A stretch of DNA of 64,000 nucleotides from an uncultured bacterium (GTDB lineage Bacteria; Chloroflexota; Anaerolineae; J036; Brachytrichaceae): positions 21,084 through 85,083 of the forward strand of contig CAIXPS010000292.1 in assembly GCA_903921365.1 (NCBI GenBank), given 5' to 3'. Shown here piece after piece: positions 58,210 through 64,000 of the stretch. Position numbers and translations under genes: made by a program. Under the pieces are notes generated by a model, which was not told the origin of the DNA, searched no databases, and was given only the letters and a program-made list of their open reading frames with translations. The number at the start of each line of letters is the position of its first letter. The first letter of the stretch is position 1.

Positions 58210-60690
58210 ATGCGCGTTCCATTATCCTGGTTAAAAGAGTACGTCGATATAACATTGCCAGTCGACCAACTGGCAGAAAAGCTGACCCTGGCGGGGCTCG
58301 AAGTCGAGCACATTGAGCACATCGGTCTCCCTGGCGCCGAATTGCCGTGGGATCGCGAACGGATATTTGTCGGACAGTTGTTGAAGGTTGAACGGCATCC
58401 TAACGCCGACAAATTGCTGCTCGCCACAGTTGAATATGGCGCGGCACAACCGATTACGGTTGTCACCGGCGCGCCGAACATCGCCCCCGGCGATAGCGGA
58501 CAAAAGGTAGTGCTGGCTCTCAAGGGCGCGCGCCTGTACGATAGCCACAAGGAAGGCCGCGTGCTGATGACGCTCAAAGAGGCGACGCTGCGCGGCATCA
58601 AGAATGACTCGATGGTGTGCAGCGAGAAAGAGCTGGGGCTGAGCGAAGAGCACGACGGCATCATTCTCCTGCCCGGCGACGCGCCTGTGGGCAGCCCGCT
58701 GGCCGACTACATCGGTGATGCAGTCCTGGACATTGCGATCCTGCCCAGCACGATTCGCGCAGCATCGATTATCGGTGTCGCGCGCGAAGTGGCTGCACTC
58801 ACCGGTCAAACGTTGCGTTACCCGTCACAGGACTACATCGAAGGCGCCGAGGATGTCGAGTCGCAGGTGGGCATCAAAATCCGCGACCCGCGACTGAACC
58901 CGCGTTTCACCATCGGCGTGATCAAGGGCGTGTCGATCAAGCCTTCGCCCTATTGGATGCAGCGCCGTCTGACGCTGGCCGGAATGCGCCCGATCAACAA
59001 CATCGTGGATGTCTCAAACTACGTCATGCTTGAGATCGGGCAGCCAACGCACGCGTTCAACTATGACGCGATCAGCCAGCCGGCTCGCATCATCACACGC
59101 CTCGCGGCGCCGGACGAGAAGCTGATGACGCTGGATGGGACCGAGCGCCAACTGCAACCGACGGATATCGTCGTCGCAGACGATCAGCGCGCATTGAGCA
59201 TCGCGGGCGTGATGGGCGGCGCCGATAGCGAAGTGAAGGACAACACGACGAACATCCTGTTCGAGGTAGCTGCGTGGAACTGGGTGAGCATCCGCCGCAC
59301 GGCGCGCTACCATAACCTGAACAGTGAGGCGTCCTATCGCTTCGCGCGCAATCTGCACCCCGATCTGGCGTTGATCGCACAGCGGCGCGGGCTGGCGTTG
59401 CTGCAGCAGCATGCAGGCGGTGTGGTCTCGAAGGGCATTCTGGATGCTTATCCGCTGCCTTTGCCCCCGGTCGTCACGGAACTGGACCCGGAAATGGTTA
59501 CGCGATTGCTCGGCGTCGAGGTCGGCGTGTATGAGATCACGCGCATCCTGCGCAGCCTTGAGTTCACCGTAGAGGAAGCAGCCGGGAATCGATTGCGCGT
59601 CACCGCGCCAACCCATCGAACGGACGTTGAAGGCGCGCATGACCTGATCGAAGAAATCGCGCGCATTTACGGATATGACAACCTCCCCACCACGTTGATG
59701 AAGGATGAGATTCCTTCCGGCGAGGGCAACCCGGTTTTTGAGTTCGATGAACAATTGCGCGACCTGCTGGCTGGCATCGGCCTGCAGGAAATAGTCTCAT
59801 ATCGTATGACCACGAGCGAGGCGGAGGCGCGCATGCTGCCGCCTGGGACGCCCAAGGACGACCGCCAGTATGTGGCGGTGGCAAATCCGATCAACCCTGA
59901 TCGCGTCGTCATGCGCCACACGCTAGTGGCGGGCGCGATTGAGAACCTGGCATCGAACTTGCGCCATCATGCGCGGGTGACGCTATTCGAAATCGGCGCT
60001 GTTTATCTTCCCAGTGAAGACGGCGTCCTGCCGGATGAAGTCAATCGCCTGGTCATCGCGATGGCTGGCGCGCGAACCCCGCAAACCTGGCAGCAGCACG
60101 ATGTCGCCATGATGGACTTCTTTGACTTGAAGGGCGTGGTCGAAACCATGCTGGCGGGGCTGCATGTCAGAGCGTCTCGCTATGAGAAGGTGGATCAACC
60201 CATCTTCTATCCGGGACGCGTGGCGAGTGTGTGGGTCGATGTTCGCGGCAAGGAAGCGCGCCAGTTGGGAGTTGTCGGTGAATTGCATCCGCGCGCGCGG
60301 GAAGCCTGGGACTTACCGGCCAACATGCCGGTGTTAATCGCCGAGTTTGATGTCGAATCTCTCCGCAGCGCAAGCATAGAACGGTCGGTGATCAGTGACG
60401 TTTCGCGGTTTCCTGCTGTGACCGAAGACCTGGCTGTCGTTGTCAGCGAGGACGCGACGGCGGAGCAGGTGTCCACAGTCATCCTGCGCGCCGGCGGCAG
60501 CCTGTTGCGTGGCGCCCGCTTGTTTGACATTTATCGGGGAGAACAGGTTGGAGCAGGCAAGAAGAGCATGGCGTATTCGTTGACCTATCAGGTTGGCGAT
60601 CGCACATTGACAGACAGTGAAGTTGAAAAGCAGCGCGCCAAGATCATCCGCGCGCTCGAATCACAGATTGGCGGCGTAATTCGCAGGTAA
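58210..60690 (+). CDS. pheT: Phenylalanyl-tRNA synthetase beta subunit
   Basis: 826 residues. Domains in order: N-terminal S-W-L-K-E-Y, tRNA-binding OB domain (about 40-150 with H-P-N-A-D-K-L near 63), B3/4 editing domain (about 215-395), B5 (about 405-480 with T-A-P-T-H-R-T-D near 463), core domain and FDX-ACB anticodon domain (about 735-826). Works as an alpha2-beta2 enzyme; pheS is not adjacent, which is unusual since the two usually form an operon. The metallopeptidase gene begins three bases after the stop codon. Confidence 0.95.
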   Translation: MRVPLSWLKEYVDITLPVDQLAEKLTLAGLEVEHIEHIGLPGAELPWDRERIFVGQLLKVERHPNADKLLLATVEYGAAQPITVVTGAPNIAPGDSGQKVVLALKGARLYDSHKEGRVLMTLKEATLRGIKNDSMVCSEKELGLSEEHDGIILLPGDAPVGSPLADYIGDAVLDIAILPSTIRAASIIGVAREVAALTGQTLRYPSQDYIEGAEDVESQVGIKIRDPRLNPRFTIGVIKGVSIKPSPYWMQRRLTLAGMRPINNIVDVSNYVMLEIGQPTHAFNYDAISQPARIITRLAAPDEKLMTLDGTERQLQPTDIVVADDQRALSIAGVMGGADSEVKDNTTNILFEVAAWNWVSIRRTARYHNLNSEASYRFARNLHPDLALIAQRRGLALLQQHAGGVVSKGILDAYPLPLPPVVTELDPEMVTRLLGVEVGVYEITRILRSLEFTVEEAAGNRLRVTAPTHRTDVEGAHDLIEEIARIYGYDNLPTTLMKDEIPSGEGNPVFEFDEQLRDLLAGIGLQEIVSYRMTTSEAEARMLPPGTPKDDRQYVAVANPINPDRVVMRHTLVAGAIENLASNLRHHARVTLFEIGAVYLPSEDGVLPDEVNRLVIAMAGARTPQTWQQHDVAMMDFFDLKGVVETMLAGLHVRASRYEKVDQPIFYPGRVASVWVDVRGKEARQLGVVGELHPRAREAWDLPANMPVLIAEFDVESLRSASIERSVISDVSRFPAVTEDLAVVVSEDATAEQVSTVILRAGGSLLRGARLFDIYRGEQVGAGKKSMAYSLTYQVGDRTLTDSEVEKQRAKIIRALESQIGGVIRR

Positions 60691-60693
60691 AAC

Positions 60694-62784
60694 ATGAGTA
60701 GAAACGGTTGGATTGCATTACTGACGGGGCTGGTTGTTGCGTGTCTGTGCCTGAGCATGTGCAGCGGGGCGTTCATCATCGGATCAGTGATCTCGCGCAA
60801 TGCCGGGACGCTCTTCCCGTCAACTGAACCACGCGTTACGCGGCGACCTGCTGTCCCAACCAACACCCCGCGGCCGGTTCAACGCATTCCATTGCCGACC
60901 GCAGTCGTCACAGGAACGCGCAGCACTGCACCGGTGTCGAATGTGGATATAACAGGCCAGCTTCCGCGCGAGGATCTAGCTGAGCTGGCAATTCGCTTTA
61001 AGGGCGTGTCGCCACAGCAAGCCGTTGTGACCTGCACCGTGCAGGCTAAAGGATTTGATGTTGGCGCCACCCGTCAATTTATCCTGAGCAACCAGGATGC
61101 CAGCCACGAATTCACAGTGACGGCGCAACTGAAATACAAGACGCAGTATGCCTATATGTGGGTGGAAACAGCGCCAATCAAGCTCAATATCAACCAGAGC
61201 AACCTGCAGAAAGCCGGCGACGAGTTTACGGACAAGGTGCTTACCACCAACCGCGCATTCTTTGGCAGCGAGAAGCTGGGCCCGGACTGTGATCCGCATC
61301 TGAGCATCCTGCACGCGAGCGGCGTGGGCAGCACAGTTGGAGGATATTTCTCATCGCCGGATGTGTATCCGCGCGCGGTGCGCCAGGACTCGAATCAAAC
61401 CAAGATGTTTGTGGTGAATGCGGCGCCTGGTTACAACGGCGCTGATCCAGGCAGCTCAAGTTACATGAGCACGCTGGCGCACGAGCTGCAGCACATGATC
61501 AGCTACGACAATGATCATGCTTCCGGACTGTGGCTGGAAGAAGGCGCTGCACAACTTGCCGAAAGGCTGAATGGGTATGCTGACGAAGTTGGCACTGTCT
61601 ACTCATTTGCCAGCGCCCCCGAGACGCAACTGAATACCTGGTCGGAGGGTAGCGCTGGCGAAAATACCGCGCACTACGGCGCAGGGTATCTCTTCTGGTG
61701 TTATCTGTATGATCGCTTCGGGCCAGCAGTGGTGAAGCAACTGGTGCATGCCAAAGAGCGCAGCATCCCCTCGATCATGGCAGCGCTTGCAGCCGAAGGC
61801 GTGACCAATCCCGACACAAGCAAGCCTTACGTGTTCGATGACTTGTTTGCCGATTGGGTCGTCGCGAACTTCATGGGCAAGCAAAAGCTCAACAAGACGG
61901 ATGCCAGCAATCGCTATAACTACGGTGATACGAATGTGCCGCCGATGTCTTTGTTTACGAGCCTGAGCAACGCCGACTTCCCATATGACTCTACTGAGCA
62001 GGTGAGCCAGTATGGGACGAACTACATCGAGTTGAAAGGCGACAACACAGTCACTATCGACTTTGCCGGCTCCAACACGGTCCCGATCCTGCCCATCGAT
62101 GATACCGGCGGCAAGGTGTGGTGGTCGAATCGTGGCGATGCGAGCGACCCACGGCTGACGCGTGAAGTGGACCTGAGCAAGACGAAGAGTGCAACATTAA
62201 AGTACCAGGCGTGGTACCGCCTTGAATCCGACTTCGACTATGCTTATGTGAGTGTTTCTACTGATAACGGCGCGACGTGGAAAATACTCAAGACGACGTC
62301 TTGCGTCACAACTAACCCGAACGGCGGCAATCTGGGGTGCGGCTACACAGCCTCATCAGGCGGCGATGATAAACCCGGGTGGCTGCAGGAAAGCGCCGAC
62401 CTGACCCCGTATGCCGGCAAGAAGATTCAGCTTCGCTTCGAGACAGTCACCGACGCCGGCGTGAACCGCGAAGGTCTGGCGATCAACCAGATTGAAATTC
62501 CTGAGATCGGGTACAAGGACGACGTCAGCAGTGACGCAGGATGGAAGAGCGAGGGATTTGTGCGCGTCGACAATCTGATACCGCAAGCATGGAAAGTGCA
62601 GCTAATGGTGACCCACAAGGATGGCACAGTCAGCCTGCAACGCGTCCCACTGGTGAACAACGCTGCAACGACCACGCTGGACTTCAGCGCGACATCAGGC
62701 GACGTCCGCCGCGCGATCCTGGCGATCTCCGCTGTTGCGCCGGTGGTGACCGAACCCGGAAGTTACCAGTTGTCAGTGAAGTAG
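60694..62784 (+). CDS. Secreted zinc metallopeptidase with C-terminal beta domain
   Basis: 696 residues. An N-terminal signal or membrane anchor (residues 5-32), a Pro/Thr-rich spacer, a peptidase domain with H263-E-L-Q-H267 and a downstream W-L-E-E-G near 280-284 (gluzincin-like), then a beta-rich region with an immune-inhibitor-A-like segment near 490-610. Resembles M30/hyicolysin and M6-type secreted proteases. Acts outside the cell. Probably follows pheT on the same mRNA, with AGG before the ATG. Confidence 0.85.
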   Translation: MSRNGWIALLTGLVVACLCLSMCSGAFIIGSVISRNAGTLFPSTEPRVTRRPAVPTNTPRPVQRIPLPTAVVTGTRSTAPVSNVDITGQLPREDLAELAIRFKGVSPQQAVVTCTVQAKGFDVGATRQFILSNQDASHEFTVTAQLKYKTQYAYMWVETAPIKLNINQSNLQKAGDEFTDKVLTTNRAFFGSEKLGPDCDPHLSILHASGVGSTVGGYFSSPDVYPRAVRQDSNQTKMFVVNAAPGYNGADPGSSSYMSTLAHELQHMISYDNDHASGLWLEEGAAQLAERLNGYADEVGTVYSFASAPETQLNTWSEGSAGENTAHYGAGYLFWCYLYDRFGPAVVKQLVHAKERSIPSIMAALAAEGVTNPDTSKPYVFDDLFADWVVANFMGKQKLNKTDASNRYNYGDTNVPPMSLFTSLSNADFPYDSTEQVSQYGTNYIELKGDNTVTIDFAGSNTVPILPIDDTGGKVWWSNRGDASDPRLTREVDLSKTKSATLKYQAWYRLESDFDYAYVSVSTDNGATWKILKTTSCVTTNPNGGNLGCGYTASSGGDDKPGWLQESADLTPYAGKKIQLRFETVTDAGVNREGLAINQIEIPEIGYKDDVSSDAGWKSEGFVRVDNLIPQAWKVQLMVTHKDGTVSLQRVPLVNNAATTTLDFSATSGDVRRAILAISAVAPVVTEPGSYQLSVK

Positions 62785-62808
62785 CGCTTCAACCATCAGC
62801 AACAAGAG

Positions 62809-62833
62809 AGGCAGCCGTCAGGTTGCCTTTTTT
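62809..62833 (+). terminator. Terminator after the metallopeptidase gene
   Basis: Eight pairs (62809-62816 with 62821-62828, one G-U) with a GTCA loop and six T. Confidence 0.8.
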
Positions 62834-62932
62834 GTCTCATCCAGGCTATTTATACGTTCTGGCCTGACGGTGCTATGATCACTAAAGCGGGTATATCTCA
62901 ATACACCGCCATACAAATGAGGTACACAGTTT

Positions 62933-64000
62933 ATGGATAATTTCGGAATACTGGGTGTGATCGGATGGGTTCTGATCTTCGGACTCATCGCATACCTGCT
63001 TTACGTCGGTTCAATGCGCGCGCAGGGACGCGCAATGAAGTATTCGGTGACGTTGATCATCCTGCTTGCTATTGGTGGCGTTGCGCTCAATACCGCCGGC
63101 AACGGGCTGGTATTCATTCAACCGCAGGAACGCGCCATCGTGATCAGCGCACTCAGTTCGGTGGGCTATCGTGATCCGCCGCTGAATCCCGGGCTGCATT
63201 TTATCGTCCCGTTTGCGGAGTCTGTGAAGCGCTACACCGTGGCGCAGCAGTCCTACACAATGTCCAAGACGCCCACTGAGGGCAGCGTTAAGGGTGATGA
63301 CTCGGTTGCCACGCGCACTTCGGATGGACAGTTGGTGTACATCGATGCAACGGTGCAGTATCAGGTCGACGAGAACCTTGTGACCAATCTCTACGTCAAA
63401 TGGCAGGATCGTTATACCGATGACTTTGTGCGTCCACAGAGTCGTGCCATCATCTATAACCAGGCAGCTCTCTATAAAGTCGAGGAAGTATACAGCACCA
63501 AGCGTGTGGAACTCCAGGCGTTGATTACTGCACAGTTAAAAGATATCTTTGCACACGATGGGTTGAAGCTGACGGCGTTCCTGCTGCGCAACGTGACCTT
63601 CAGCGACGAGTATGCCGCATCAATTGAGCAGAAGCAGATCGCTCAGCAGAACGCCGAAAAGGCCAAGTTCCTGGTCGAACTGGAGCAACAGGAAGCAGAG
63701 CGCGTGCGCGTGCAGGCCAAGGGTCTGGCCGATGCCGCAATCTCCCGAGCGCAGGGTGATGCCGAATCGCAGGTGATTCGCGCGAAGGCAGAATCTGAGT
63801 CGCTCGGTTTGATCGCCAGTGCGTTGAAAGACAACCCGAATCTGTTGACGTATCGCTACATCGAAAAACTGGCGCCAACGATCAATACAATATTCCTGCC
63901 AAGCAATCAGCCGTTCCTGCTTGATCCCAAGTCGTTTACAGTGCCGCCAACCGTTGGGCCAATCACGCCCACAGTAACGCTGCCGTCGATTACCGCGACG
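62933..64000 (+). CDS. Band 7/SPFH (prohibitin/stomatin-like) protein, partial
   Basis: 356 residues that run off the right edge without a stop. Two N-terminal membrane helices (about 8-26 and 37-58) are followed by the SPFH domain with the entry I-Q-P-Q-E-R-A-I-V-I-S near 67-77, N-P-G-L-H-F-I-V-P near 89-97, and a long coiled coil rich in Gln/Glu/Ala (about 245-300). The last 40 residues are Pro/Thr-rich. Such proteins organise membrane microdomains and often guard membrane proteases. GAGG stands about 11 bases before the ATG. Confidence 0.85.
   Translation, partial: MDNFGILGVIGWVLIFGLIAYLLYVGSMRAQGRAMKYSVTLIILLAIGGVALNTAGNGLVFIQPQERAIVISALSSVGYRDPPLNPGLHFIVPFAESVKRYTVAQQSYTMSKTPTEGSVKGDDSVATRTSDGQLVYIDATVQYQVDENLVTNLYVKWQDRYTDDFVRPQSRAIIYNQAALYKVEEVYSTKRVELQALITAQLKDIFAHDGLKLTAFLLRNVTFSDEYAASIEQKQIAQQNAEKAKFLVELEQQEAERVRVQAKGLADAAISRAQGDAESQVIRAKAESESLGLIASALKDNPNLLTYRYIEKLAPTINTIFLPSNQPFLLDPKSFTVPPTVGPITPTVTLPSITAT

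Overview
The window looks like an ordinary chromosomal segment from a member of the Chloroflexota (Anaerolineae-like). I infer this from the gene families, the roughly 55-60% GC composition, and the many secreted proteins that carry a lipobox without an outer-membrane machinery in sight. Examples are the sugar-binding protein, the DUF4349 protein, HtrA, the S41-like protein and the PEBP. I see no phage, IS element, CRISPR array or plasmid feature. SCO1-type protein, superoxide dismutase and Rex together suggest an organism that meets oxygen.

Layout. 1-2178: a pterin dehydratase fragment and an amidohydrolase-CYTH fusion. 2205-4107: an EamA exporter behind a leader with two intrinsic terminators, then an FHA/winged-helix regulator. 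4196-12179: RNase J, homoserine dehydrogenase, SCO1, TrpA, a flavin reductase, glycerate kinase and a DUF4349 lipoprotein. 12337-20696: PspA, a GNAT protein, tRNA-His, a bifunctional Rel with two insertions, a three-part SHMT/GcvT fusion, and phosphofructokinase. 20729-26000: a secreted subtilase, a YdjM-like membrane protein, an unknown 140-residue protein, SixA coupled to a TctA-like permease. 26085-27211: the L21-L27-L31 operon with long C-terminal tails. 27449-33751: RlmI, diacylglycerol kinase, an S41-like protein that has lost its catalytic Ser and Lys, a zinc-ribbon/NUDIX/GNAT fusion, a nucleotidyltransferase and HtrA.

34084-41560 is a catabolic-looking island: two aldo/keto reductases, an MDR dehydrogenase, a DppA-type peptidase, two UroD-superfamily proteins, a GNAT and a PEBP, many of them overlapping. 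41588-48143 holds a secreted beta-rich protein, ferredoxin, SOD, a second EamA exporter and a GT39-like membrane glycosyltransferase. 48156-53618 holds Rex, a three-gene carbohydrate ABC importer without its ATPase, and mannonate dehydratase, pointing to uptake and breakdown of uronic-acid-type sugars. 53754-57195 is a convergent two-component pair of unusual domain build, followed by an aldo/keto reductase, PheT, a secreted metallopeptidase and the start of a band-7 protein that runs off the end.

A cross-cutting signal is regulatory. About a dozen genes have a TATAAT-like hexamer ending only 6-9 bases before the start codon and no Shine-Dalgarno sequence, so their mRNAs are probably leaderless; other genes have clear GGAGG sites. 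The strongest candidates for something new are the SHMT/GcvT-like/GcvT fusion, the amidohydrolase-CYTH fusion, the inactivated S41 protein, the tandem-terminator leader before the exporter gene, the paired inverted-repeat element at 33914-34039, and the overlapping divergent leaderless promoters.
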